DNA of 64,000 nt, from positions 23,654 through 87,653 of the forward strand of contig NZ_JAQZSJ010000020.1 of assembly GCF_029360585.1 (NCBI RefSeq), read 5' to 3'. Positions 10,040 to 17,208 of this stretch are shown one piece after another. The DNA comes from Cohnella caldifontis (GTDB lineage Bacteria > Bacillota > Bacilli > Paenibacillales > Paenibacillaceae). The notes under the pieces were generated by a model, which saw nothing but the letters and a program-made list of their open reading frames with translations, ran no database searches and was not told where the DNA came from. Position numbers and translations under genes: made by a program. The first letter of the stretch is position 1; every line of letters starts with the position of its first letter.

Positions 10040-10225
10040 GCTAGTGGACTCAGCGGACGTTATCGGGGGCATTCCTCGACCTATCGAGTTCTAACGGACA
10101 TGATGGCACTTATTCGGCAAAAGTACCGCTGATTAGCCGCGATGTGTAGCGCTTAAGGTCCGTGTTGTCCGTTACGATTGGAAAAACATTGAAATTGCTC
10201 CAATAACGGCTGTGGTGTCCGTTAC
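10040..10225 (+). repeat. possible dispersed intergenic repeat (TAACGGACA family)
   Basis: About 190 non-coding bases between two gene blocks contain TAACGGACA once on the plus strand and twice as its complement (TGTCCGTTA), plus CGGACGTTATCGGGGG. No long ORF is present. The phrase-like repetition resembles intergenic repeats that recur in Paenibacillaceae genomes, but only one such stretch exists in this window, so dispersal is inference. Confidence 0.35.
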
Positions 10226-10536
10226 GCCAATTTCAATTCCTGAAGCAGGAACGTCTTGATCTCCGCCGGGCCCGACAGCGCAAGGATGATCCCGTCATCG
10301 CACGTGATGGAAATGGCCGCCTTCAGGAACGGGCAACACTTCAACTCTAGAGGGATCCATTCGGCGAAACGCCTCAGGAGATGAGCGTCGAAGGGGAATC
10401 GGAATGCGTATCCGTCGACCAACTCGTTCGTATGGATGAGATCCCGGAATATCGCTTCGCGTAACGCATCGTACGTTTTCATTTCATCCGTTGAGAAAGT
10501 CCGTTTGTAACAAGCTACGTCGCAGAATTCCGTCAT
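10222..10536 (-). CDS. CCPF-motif small protein beside a MerR regulator
   Basis: A 104-residue protein of no firmly known function. The core is RFAEWIPLELKCCPFLKAAI followed by LSGPAEIKTFLLQEL, the pattern of a small cytosolic family (ERxCCPFF...LTGPxGVKxFL) that often sits beside metal-responsive MerR regulators in other bacteria. The paired cysteines in CCPF plus C5 and C9 near the N-terminus could bind a soft metal; this is inference. Start follows AAGGGGTGA. It should be transcribed from the MerR-type promoter at 10668-10698, together with the upstream micro-ORF that overlaps its start. Confidence 0.8.
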   Translation of the reverse strand: MTEFCDVACYKRTFSTDEMKTYDALREAIFRDLIHTNELVDGYAFRFPFDAHLLRRFAEWIPLELKCCPFLKAAISITCDDGIILALSGPAEIKTFLLQELKLA

Positions 10537-10636
10537 GTGGAATCACCCCTTTGCTCGGTTTTGCAAGCGCAATCCAGGGAGCATGCAAGCAACACGGGCC
10601 GCAAACGGTGAACGGCCCTAAACTGGACATCTTCAT
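10484..10636 (-). CDS. putative 50-residue Cys-containing peptide or leader under MerR control
   Basis: A small frame starting at ATG 10636 (alternative ATG 10642), nine bases after a strong GGAGG. It encodes MKMSSLGPFTV, then CGPCCLHAPW, and ends in FLNG. It is the first ORF downstream of the MerR-type promoter and overlaps the start of the CCPF gene in another frame. The cluster C-x2-CC suggests metal or thiol chemistry, or it may only be a leader peptide that couples translation. No relative is recognised. Confidence 0.4.
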   Translation of the reverse strand: MKMSSLGPFTVCGPCCLHAPWIALAKPSKGVIPHDGILRRSLLQTDFLNG

Positions 10637-10698
10637 TGTCATTTACCTCCATTTCGAGTATAGTGCAAGCATAAAACTTAAAGTTCACTTTAAGTCAA
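10636..10698. promoter_or_regulatory. divergent promoters with MerR-family operator
   Basis: A perfect inverted repeat ACTTAAAG-TTCA-CTTTAAGT lies at 10676-10695. On the minus strand it fills the unusually long 19-base spacer between TTGACT (10693-10698) and TATGCT (10668-10673), the layout of promoters activated by MerR-family DNA distortion. On the plus strand TTGTCA (10636-10641) and TATAGT (10659-10664), 17 bases apart, should drive merR itself, with the operator just downstream of its start point. Confidence 0.85.
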
Positions 10699-10713
10699 GG
10701 GCAGGCGATTCTT

Positions 10714-11115
10714 ATGCTATCCATTGGCGATGTAGCGGATCAGAGCGGCGTTCCGGCAAGTACGCTGCGGTACTACGAGAAAGAGGGGCTGCTGCCGCCC
10801 GTTGAACGCAAAGGCGGGCAGCGGCGTTATTCGCCCGACATCCTGTTTCGGATCCGGGTCATCAAGATGGCTCAGCAGGCCGGTTTCCAGGTGAGCGAAA
10901 TCCTGACGCTGCTGGAGGGCTTCGATTCCAACGTTCCGCCGTCCGAACGTTGGCGGGCCATGGCACGGATCAAACGAGAAGAACTCGAAGAGAAGCAAAG
11001 GGAGCTTGTTCTGATGCAGGAGGCGCTCGAGCGGGGGCTGCGATGTTCCTGCCTTTCGTGGGACGAATGTTTTCTGTCCGAAAACTCAAAAGGGCCGGAA
11101 ACCCGGCCCTTTTGA
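10714..11115 (+). CDS. MerR-family transcriptional regulator with C-terminal CxC...C motif
   Basis: 133 residues. The N-terminal winged helix reads SIGDVADQSGVPASTLRYYE with KGGQRRYSPDILFRI in the wing; a long dimerisation helix follows (RAMARIKREELEEKQREL). The end has RCSCLSWDEC, which aligns with the last three of the four iron-sulfur cysteines of SoxR (CxxCxCx5C); the first position is glycine here. It may sense a metal, thiol or redox signal. It faces the CCPF operon and probably controls both directions through the shared operator. The last ten codons form half of a terminator stem. Confidence 0.9.
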   Translation: MLSIGDVADQSGVPASTLRYYEKEGLLPPVERKGGQRRYSPDILFRIRVIKMAQQAGFQVSEILTLLEGFDSNVPPSERWRAMARIKREELEEKQRELVLMQEALERGLRCSCLSWDECFLSENSKGPETRPF

Positions 11116-11118
11116 GTT
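11083..11118. terminator. bidirectional terminator shared by convergent genes, overlapping both coding ends
   Basis: A perfect 16-base stem AACTCAAAAGGGCCGG with a 4-base loop. Each strand ends in CCCTTTTGAGTT. It contains the last codons and stop of the MerR gene and the last two bases of the opposite gene's stop. Confidence 0.8.
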
Positions 11119-11767
11119 ACTGGTTAAACATTTCGTCCGATTTGTTCGTTCCGTCGGCATCCCATGCCATGTTGCCGAAAGACGGTTTCCCCGCAGCATC
11201 GTAGCGCAGGAGAACGGTGCCGTTGGAGAACGTTCTGGATTCAACCAAACGCAAGGCTGTCGGTATCGTTCCCTCGCCGAAAAACCGTTTTCCCTTTCCG
11301 AGCAAAAGCGGATACTGCCAGATGTTCATTCGGTCTATCAGCTCGTGACGAAGCAAGGTCTGGACGAGATCTCCGCTTCCGACGACGTGAATTTCCGCAT
11401 ACCGTTCCTTCAACGAAGGTACGCTCGTGATCACATCCGCTTCGAGCAGCTTTGCCTGGTTCCAATCGACGCTGGTCAACGTCCGGGAAGCAACAAATTT
11501 CGGTTTCTCGTTCATTAGCTTGGTGAACGGGTTTTCGATCGGAGCCTGCTTCCAGTAAGGCGCGAAGATTTCGTACGTCTTCCGACCGAACAGCAGAGCG
11601 TCTACGCTCGCATAATCCGCCGCGATCAGTTGGCCGGACTCCGCATCGATATACGGTACTTGCCATCCGCCATAGCCGAAACCGCCTTCACGATCTTCAT
11701 CGGGCTCCCCGGGCGCTTGAATAACGCCATCCAACGTCATGAACATGTGCACGACAAGTTTTCCCAT
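11117..11767 (-). CDS. dihydrofolate-reductase / RibD-C-domain family protein
   Basis: 216 residues with the RibD C-terminal (DHFR-like) fold: VVHMFMTLDGVIQAPGEP at the N-terminus, DALLFGRKTYEIF for nucleotide contact, KFVASRTLTSVDW, IHVVGSGDLVQTLL and PLLLGKGKRFF. Members of this family are stand-alone NADPH-dependent reductases of mostly unknown substrate; it is not the folate enzyme. The usual length is about 180; the extra C-terminal 30 residues are not recognised. Start preceded by AAAGGATGAG. Confidence 0.88.
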   Translation of the reverse strand: MGKLVVHMFMTLDGVIQAPGEPDEDREGGFGYGGWQVPYIDAESGQLIAADYASVDALLFGRKTYEIFAPYWKQAPIENPFTKLMNEKPKFVASRTLTSVDWNQAKLLEADVITSVPSLKERYAEIHVVGSGDLVQTLLRHELIDRMNIWQYPLLLGKGKRFFGEGTIPTALRLVESRTFSNGTVLLRYDAAGKPSFGNMAWDADGTNKSDEMFNQ

Positions 11768-11987
11768 TCGTCTCTCATCCTTTCAAGGATTGATTTTCGC
11801 TCTCATGAAAAACGACGAACGAGGCGAAAGGATCTCGATGCGTGTTGGGAAAAATTCTTTTCGATATGGGGATCGTCGGTAAAGTTTTTGGCGGGGGAAG
11901 TTGTCCTTATTTCGGATGGCAGATTGTCGGGAGGGGGGATCTTGCATGGAGTTCGAAGTCGCAGGGAGGGGGATATCAATCGGAGAT

Positions 11988-12023
11988 GTAAGTTCTTGTC
12001 CATAAGCCCGGACAAGAACTTAC
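11988..12023. repeat. 14-bp perfect inverted repeat, GGACAAGAACTT family
   Basis: Arms GTAAGTTCTTGTCC and GGACAAGAACTTAC around an 8-base loop, 30 bases downstream of the leuA stop. There is no T run, so it is a weak terminator candidate. The same core recurs at 45.0-45.1 kb. The rest of 11768-12051 shows no gene I can support. Confidence 0.7.
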
Positions 12024-12051
12024 GCCGTTTCCCCAATTGAACGTTCATTCC

Positions 12052-13716
12052 TTATCGATTACGGCTCAGCTGATTCACCGCGCTAAACAGCGCCTTCACG
12101 GAGGAACTCAGGATATCGACGTCAATGCCGCATCCCCAATGCATGGCGCCGTCAGCAGCCTTGATCCCGATATAGGAGACGGCTTGCGATTTAGAGCCGG
12201 TTTCCAGCGCATGCTCGGTATAAACCAAATCGGAATAGTCGATCCCAAGATAGCCCTGCAACGCATTGCTGATCGCGTCGAGCCTGCCGTTACCATTGCC
12301 CGTAATTTCCTTCACTTCGTTTCCTGAGCGTACGGTGACGACGGTCTGAAACTCTTCATCGTCAAGCATTCGGAATTTGATAAACTCGACGGGCGTTTTG
12401 ATATTCACGTATTCTTTGACGAAAATATCGTATATCTCATCCGGCATCAGCTCTTTTTGCTGCTGGTCGGATACGTTCTTCACGCAATATCCGAAGTGTT
12501 CGCGCATTTTCGGCGGAAGATCCAGCCCGTACTTTTGCTGCAGAACGTATCCGATTCCGCCTTTGCCGGATTGGCTGTTAATCCGGATAATATCGCCTTC
12601 GTATTGCCTGCCGATATCTTTCGGATCGATCAGCAGATAGGGGACCGACCAATGGGGGGGATTTTGTTCCTCGCGATATTTCATCCCCTTCGCGATCGCG
12701 TCCTGATGCGACCCGGAGAAAGCGGTGAAGACGAGCTCGCCGGCGAAAGGATGTCTTTCGCTGACCTTCATCTTGGTCAGCCTTTCATAAACGGAAGCGA
12801 TCGCCGGAATATTCTCGAAGTTCAGCTTCGGGTCAACCCCGTGCGAGAACATGTTCAAGGCCAGCGTGACAATGTCCACGTTCCCCGTACGCTCCCCGTT
12901 TCCGAACAGGGTGCCCTCGACGCGCTGGGCGCCGGCCAGCATCCCCAATTCCGCGTCAGCAACGCCCGTGCCTCTGTCGTTATGCGGATGCAGCGACAGA
13001 ATCACGTGTTCGCGGAAATTCAAGTGATTGCTCATGTACTCGATTTGGCTGGCGTAAACGTGAGGCAGCGACATGGAGACCGTGGCCGGAAGGTTGATGA
13101 TGACCGGATTTTCCGCCGTCGGTTTCCATACGTCGAGCACGCGATTGCAAATGTCCAGCGCGAAGTCGATTTCCGTACCCGTAAAACTTTCCGGCGAATA
13201 CTGGAACTGGAAGTTCCCTTCTGTTTCTTCCGCGCACTGCTTCAACAACTTGGCTCCGCTTAAAGCGATGTCGATGATTTCTTCTTTGGATTTCCGGAAA
13301 ACTTGTTCCCGCTGCGCCAAAGAAGTCGAGTTGTACAAATGGACGACGGCTTTTTTCGCGCCTTTCAGCGATTCGAAGGTTTTGCGGATGATGTGCTCCC
13401 TCGATTGGGTCAGCACTTGGATCGTGACGTCGTCCGGGATCAAATCCTGTTCGATCAACGTGCGCAAAAAGGCGAATTCCGTTTCCGAAGCGGCAGGGAA
13501 GCCGACCTCGATCTCCTTGAAGCCGATTTCCACAAGCAGCTTGAAGTATTCGAGTTTTTCCTCCAGGTTCATCGGCACGATTAATGCCTGATTCCCGTCG
13601 CGAAGGTCGACACTGCACCAGATCGGCGCCTCCGTGATGTATTCCTTACGGGTCCAATTCAGGCTCGCCTCCGGCGGCATAAAATATCCTCTGGCGTATT
13701 TTTCGACATTTTTCAT
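12052..13716 (-). CDS. leuA: 2-isopropylmalate synthase (long LeuA2-type)
   Basis: 554 residues. It condenses acetyl-CoA with 2-ketoisovalerate, the first committed step of leucine synthesis. The N-terminal TIM barrel has WCSVDLRDGNQAL (metal and substrate site), EIGFKEIEVGFPAAS, the metal ligands LSLHPHNDRGTGVADAELG and the LFGNGERTGNVD motif; the C-terminal part from about residue 420 is the allosteric leucine-binding domain. Length and the IREHI..RTFESLKGAKKAVVHLYNSTS-type order fit the yeast/actinobacterial-like class rather than the 510-residue class. Start follows AAAGGAAGAG. Expression is governed by the T-box leader directly upstream. Confidence 0.95.
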   Translation of the reverse strand: MKNVEKYARGYFMPPEASLNWTRKEYITEAPIWCSVDLRDGNQALIVPMNLEEKLEYFKLLVEIGFKEIEVGFPAASETEFAFLRTLIEQDLIPDDVTIQVLTQSREHIIRKTFESLKGAKKAVVHLYNSTSLAQREQVFRKSKEEIIDIALSGAKLLKQCAEETEGNFQFQYSPESFTGTEIDFALDICNRVLDVWKPTAENPVIINLPATVSMSLPHVYASQIEYMSNHLNFREHVILSLHPHNDRGTGVADAELGMLAGAQRVEGTLFGNGERTGNVDIVTLALNMFSHGVDPKLNFENIPAIASVYERLTKMKVSERHPFAGELVFTAFSGSHQDAIAKGMKYREEQNPPHWSVPYLLIDPKDIGRQYEGDIIRINSQSGKGGIGYVLQQKYGLDLPPKMREHFGYCVKNVSDQQQKELMPDEIYDIFVKEYVNIKTPVEFIKFRMLDDEEFQTVVTVRSGNEVKEITGNGNGRLDAISNALQGYLGIDYSDLVYTEHALETGSKSQAVSYIGIKAADGAMHWGCGIDVDILSSSVKALFSAVNQLSRNR

Positions 13717-13754
13717 GGTTGCTCTTCCTTTCGAAGTGAAAATCGGTTGAAATG

Positions 13755-14046
13755 CAAAAAAGTCTTTCGTCTCCTCTTACAGAGACGAAAGACTTGACGT
13801 CTTACGCGGTACCACTCCGAATTCATGCCGTCAGGCATGCACTCTGCGGATACGGGGCTTCAATAAACGGACAGCCCGCGGAATCCTCCTGAATAACGGT
13901 CAGGTCCCGGCTACGCCTACTCAGCGGGTTCAGCGAGCAGCTCCAAGGCGAGTTCGGATTTTCTACACGGCTGTTTCGCACCGTCCAACAGCTCTCTGCG
14001 CGCTTAGAAAACCTTACTATTCCTTTTCAACGCCTATTCATTATTA
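13755..14046 (-). ncRNA. T-box leader, leucine specifier (CUC), controlling leuA
   Basis: Read on the minus strand: Stem I with AGTA opposite GAA-CTC (specifier CTC at 13952-13950, a Leu codon), the AGAGA-GCTG distal elements, the conserved TGGTACCGCG T-box sequence at 13818-13805, and a terminator with 14-base arms AAGTCTTTCGTCTC / GAGACGAAAGACTT followed by TTTTTT. Uncharged tRNA-Leu should stabilise the antiterminator and let leuA be read. Confidence 0.95.
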
Positions 14047-14052
14047 CATCAA

Positions 14053-14081
14053 AAGTTATCTCACTTAGACCTTCTTGTCAA
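14053..14081 (-). promoter_or_regulatory. promoter of the T-box-leuA transcript
   Basis: Minus strand TTGACA (14081-14076), 17-base spacer, TAACTT (14058-14053). Confidence 0.7.
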
Positions 14082-14126
14082 GTGTATGCCAATCAAACAC
14101 CGTTGTCCAGTCAAAATGCCGGGCCG

Positions 14127-15125
14127 CTACATTCCGAAATCGTAATCGGGATAGACGTAAGGATCTTCCGCCGCCTTGATTTTCCGGATTTCCTCCGCAT
14201 GGAGCTCAATCGTGTCTTGACCGTTGTACGGCGTCTTGTCAATGGTTCCCGTGATTTTGAGCCATGTGTCGTCTTTGTACGCTTTGGCATCGGGGGATGT
14301 AACCAATACGCCGTATGGCATCGCGTCTGCCGTGCAGCATTGAATCGCGAATCGGCCAATCACGAACTGATCATCCTTCATCCCGTCTTCGCGGTAGACG
14401 AATCCTTCGATCGTCAGTTTTTTGCCGACGAAGTTATTCAGGAACAGCGCTAAAGTACTCAAAGTTTCCATGTAGTCTTTTTCCGTCACCGTGATGACGG
14501 AGTCGTCGTAGATTTTCATTCCGTATCGGGCGTAGGCTTCGGTATATTCGTCGTGCGGAAACATTCGTTCGAGCGGATTTGCCGGTTGCTCTTGCGCGAC
14601 AGGCGCCCCGGAACCGAACTCGCGGTCAGTCGGATTTCCGGAGTCCACGGACGCTTCCGGCGCATCCGTTATGGCGGGTGCAGGGGGGTTAACGGGCGTA
14701 TCGACCGTAACGTTACTGACGATCCCCTTGCTTCGCAAGGCGGAGAATGCGTTCAGGTTCATTCCTTTCTTGGCGGCCATTGCGCTCCCGATCGTCGTAT
14801 CCGCCGTCATGAAACAAACCGCAAGCGGGAAGATGAACAGAGCATAGACCAGATAAGACCGGAGCTTGGAAGCGGAAGCAGGCAGGGGAGAACAGCCGCA
14901 ATCCTCCGGCTTTCCGTTCCACAGTTGGAATGCCATGTAGAATTGAACCGCGCCCACGATGTAGAGTCCGCATGCGGCAAGCTTCACGTAAGGAGTCATC
15001 CGGGGTGCGATATATAAATCCAAATGGTCCGTTCTATGTAAATAGACGATATACATCGCGATTCCGATCAGTATGAGCGCGCGAAGCACATGATGGGCGA
15101 TTTGGCGGCCGGTTGCCGTTTCCAT
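14127..15125 (-). CDS. YcgQ-type (TIGR03943) permease partner protein
   Basis: 332 residues from ATG 15125, which follows GGAAGGAGG; the frame extends further upstream without a ribosome site. Two or three N-terminal hydrophobic segments are followed by an extracytoplasmic C-terminal domain with FVGKKLTIEGFVYRED, RFAIQCCTADAMPYGV and WLKITGTID, the hallmarks of the TIGR03943/YcgQ family. YcgQ works with the DUF318 permease YcgR, encoded 19 bases upstream; the substrate is not established. The Zur-like box in front of the pair points to a zinc-limitation role. Confidence 0.88.
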   Translation of the reverse strand: METATGRQIAHHVLRALILIGIAMYIVYLHRTDHLDLYIAPRMTPYVKLAACGLYIVGAVQFYMAFQLWNGKPEDCGCSPLPASASKLRSYLVYALFIFPLAVCFMTADTTIGSAMAAKKGMNLNAFSALRSKGIVSNVTVDTPVNPPAPAITDAPEASVDSGNPTDREFGSGAPVAQEQPANPLERMFPHDEYTEAYARYGMKIYDDSVITVTEKDYMETLSTLALFLNNFVGKKLTIEGFVYREDGMKDDQFVIGRFAIQCCTADAMPYGVLVTSPDAKAYKDDTWLKITGTIDKTPYNGQDTIELHAEEIRKIKAAEDPYVYPDYDFGM

Positions 15126-15144
15126 CTCGTAACCTCCTTCCTCG

Positions 15145-16191
15145 TTAGGGGTAGAGCAGCAGTCGTTCCGCGACGATCGATCCCAAGAATACCAATATAG
15201 CAATCAGGACAATCAATTTCAGAACGAAACGGGACCGGAAAACGGAGAGCATCATGAGCGTGTTTTTGAAATCGACCATGGGTCCGAACACAAGGAACGA
15301 AAGCAATGCGCCTTTAGAGAAAGTACCGGAGAACGATGCCGCGACAAATGCGTCCGACGTGGAGCATAACGAGATCAGGTAGGCGAAACCCATCATTAGC
15401 AGATGGGATCCCCAGGCGTCGCCGCTAAACGAAACCAAAGCGGACCTGCTCACGAAAGTTTGGATAACGGCAGTGAGGAAGGAGCCGAGCAGCAAATATT
15501 TGCCCATTTCAAAAAACTCATCCGAAGCATGGGTCAAAATCGCAAGATAACGGTTGCCTCGATGTGGGTGCTCATGGTCGTGATGATGGTGGTTATGGTC
15601 ATCGTAAGAATGGTCATGCCTCCCTGAACGGCGTGTCGTTCGCAGAGGATTCTCCCGTAAGGCCGCGTATAAAACGAGTCCGACCGCCAAGGCGACCGCA
15701 AAAGCAAGTCCAAGCCGGGAATACACCATTTCCGGATCGGCGCGGAATGCCATTGCCGTTGCCGCATAGGTCACGGGATTGATGACCGGAGCCGCCAAAA
15801 CGTACGTCACCCCAATATAGACGGGCATCCCTTTGCCGATCAAACGTCTGACGATCGGAATCATGCCGCACTCGCATACCGGCAGGAAGACGCCCAACAA
15901 GCAGGCATAGACGACACCGAGAACCGGGTTCCGCGGCATGAATTTCCGCATCGAATCTTCCGAAACGAAGAGGTGAAGGAAGGAGGAAACGAGTACGCCC
16001 AGCAAAATAAACGGAAGCGCTTCGAGGAATATACTGACGAATACCGTCTTCAAGCCCTGCCACTCGGAACCTGTGATTCCGGTCAAGAAGGATAATGAAG
16101 GAGGATGTTGGCCCGAAAAGAGGAAGTAAAGCCATATCAGGCATCCGAACGTTACAAGATTCAGGCTCCAACGAAATATCGCGTTTGCCAT
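15145..16191 (-). CDS. YcgR-type (DUF318) permease with His-rich loop
   Basis: 348 residues with many hydrophobic helices. Family motifs include PVCECGMIPIVRRLIGKGMP, YVLAAPVINPVTYAATA, SLCSTSDAFVAASF and FLVFGPMVDFKNTLMML. A cytosolic or external loop at about residues 187-213 has roughly ten histidines among Asp residues (HNHHHHDHEHPH), a likely divalent metal-binding stretch. Start ATG 16191 follows CAAGGAGTG. It heads a two-gene operon with the YcgQ-like gene, under a Zur-like box and opposite the znu operon, which suggests zinc or another zinc-dependent cargo; this is inference. Confidence 0.88.
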   Translation of the reverse strand: MANAIFRWSLNLVTFGCLIWLYFLFSGQHPPSLSFLTGITGSEWQGLKTVFVSIFLEALPFILLGVLVSSFLHLFVSEDSMRKFMPRNPVLGVVYACLLGVFLPVCECGMIPIVRRLIGKGMPVYIGVTYVLAAPVINPVTYAATAMAFRADPEMVYSRLGLAFAVALAVGLVLYAALRENPLRTTRRSGRHDHSYDDHNHHHHDHEHPHRGNRYLAILTHASDEFFEMGKYLLLGSFLTAVIQTFVSRSALVSFSGDAWGSHLLMMGFAYLISLCSTSDAFVAASFSGTFSKGALLSFLVFGPMVDFKNTLMMLSVFRSRFVLKLIVLIAILVFLGSIVAERLLLYP

Positions 16192-16222
16192 AAGCTCACT
16201 CCTTGAACGGACCTTCCTCAAA

Positions 16223-16270
16223 ACGTAATAATTACGATTTAACCATAACCGTTTGTCCTCGAATTGTCAA
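16223..16270 (-). promoter_or_regulatory. promoter of ycgR-ycgQ pair with Zur box
   Basis: Minus strand TTGACA (16270-16265), 17-base spacer, TATGGT (16247-16242). ACGTAATAATTACGA at 16223-16237 matches the Bacillus Zur site TCGTAATnATTACGA at 14 of 15 positions counting the free centre, and lies over the transcription start. Confidence 0.85.
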
Positions 16271-16300
16271 AGTCATCCTTTTTTTCTCCTTCTAGTCCTG

Positions 16301-16354
16301 TTGACAAAAGGGAGGGGGAAGCATTACATTGGATCTTGATCGTAAATATTACGA
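16301..16354 (+). promoter_or_regulatory. promoter of znuCBA with Zur box
   Basis: TTGACA (16301-16306), 18-base spacer, TACATT (16325-16330), then TCGTAAATATTACGA (16340-16354), one mismatch from the Zur consensus, at the start point. Confidence 0.8.
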
Positions 16355-16437
16355 ATAAGCAAGGGGGTGGACTCGAAGCGTTGGCAAGCCAGTCGAACAT
16401 ATCGGTATGGTAAGTTCTTATTTTTTTTCATTGCTAT

Positions 16438-16452
16438 TCGTAATGATTACGC
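16438..16452 (+). promoter_or_regulatory. third Zur-like box, leader of znuC
   Basis: TCGTAATGATTACGC, one mismatch from the consensus, 40 bases upstream of znuC. It could be a second repression site or mark a second promoter. Confidence 0.75.
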
Positions 16453-16491
16453 ATTTCAGGAAGTCCTGCCAGGTAAGGAGAGTGTGGGTTC

Positions 16492-17208
16492 ATGCAGATC
16501 ATTGCCATGAAGCAGGTCGATTTCGGCTATCGCGACGTTCCCTGTCTAGTCGATGCAAGCCTTGACTTTATGTCGGGCGAGTTCGTTGTGATAACGGGAC
16601 CGAACGGAGCCGCGAAGACGACGCTTCTAAAGCTTGCGCTAGGTCTATTGCAGCCTTGGAAAGGAACCGTGACGCGCGCTCCGCGCAACGCCGAGGGCAA
16701 CAAGCTCTCCATCGGATACGTGCCTCAGCAACTCGCCGCTTTTAACGGCGGCTTTCCCAGTACCGTTCTGGAATTCGTTCGTTCGGGTCGATACGGCAGA
16801 GGTTCCTGGCTTCGAACGCTTCGGCCGATCGACCATCAACGAACGGAGGACGCGCTGCGGCAAGTCGGGATGTGGGAGCTTCGGTCCCGCAAAATCGGGG
16901 AATTGTCGGGAGGGCAGAAGCAGCGGGTATGCATCGCTCGGGTGCTTGCGCAGGAACCCGATCTGATCGTACTTGACGAACCGACGAACGGAATGGATCC
17001 GGACAGCCGGTTCGGGTTTTACGATTTGATGCACCATCATGTGCAGGCGTATCGCCGGACGGTCGTGATGGTTACGCACAATCTTGCGGAAGTAAAGGGA
17101 TATTTGGATCGGATCATCGAGTTGGAAAGAAAGGAGGACGGCGGGTGGAGATGCTGCACTACGACTTCATGCAGCGGGCATTTTGCGCCGGCGGGATCAT
17201 TGCACTGA
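16492..17208 (+). CDS. znuC: zinc ABC transporter ATPase (ZnuC type) with altered Walker A
   Basis: 238 residues. Signature LSGGQKQR near residue 138, Walker B IVLDEPTNGMDP and H-loop VTHNLAE are normal. The Walker A reads GPNGAAKTT (residues 36-44): the invariant glycine before the catalytic lysine is alanine (codon GCG at 16612). The lysine and following Thr are kept. This could lower ATPase activity. Start follows AAGGAGAG. The last 64 bases overlap the permease gene. Zur boxes upstream and ZnuA downstream support zinc import. Confidence 0.9.
   Translation: MQIIAMKQVDFGYRDVPCLVDASLDFMSGEFVVITGPNGAAKTTLLKLALGLLQPWKGTVTRAPRNAEGNKLSIGYVPQQLAAFNGGFPSTVLEFVRSGRYGRGSWLRTLRPIDHQRTEDALRQVGMWELRSRKIGELSGGQKQRVCIARVLAQEPDLIVLDEPTNGMDPDSRFGFYDLMHHHVQAYRRTVVMVTHNLAEVKGYLDRIIELERKEDGGWRCCTTTSCSGHFAPAGSLH

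Noticed and set aside
11803..12048. 81-codon minus-strand ORF downstream of leuA
   Set aside because: Basic, low-complexity translation with no ribosome site; it contains the perfect inverted repeat.
16365..16491. Small ORF from the ATG near 16408 in the znuC leader
   Set aside because: No ribosome site at a proper distance; it runs out of frame into znuC.
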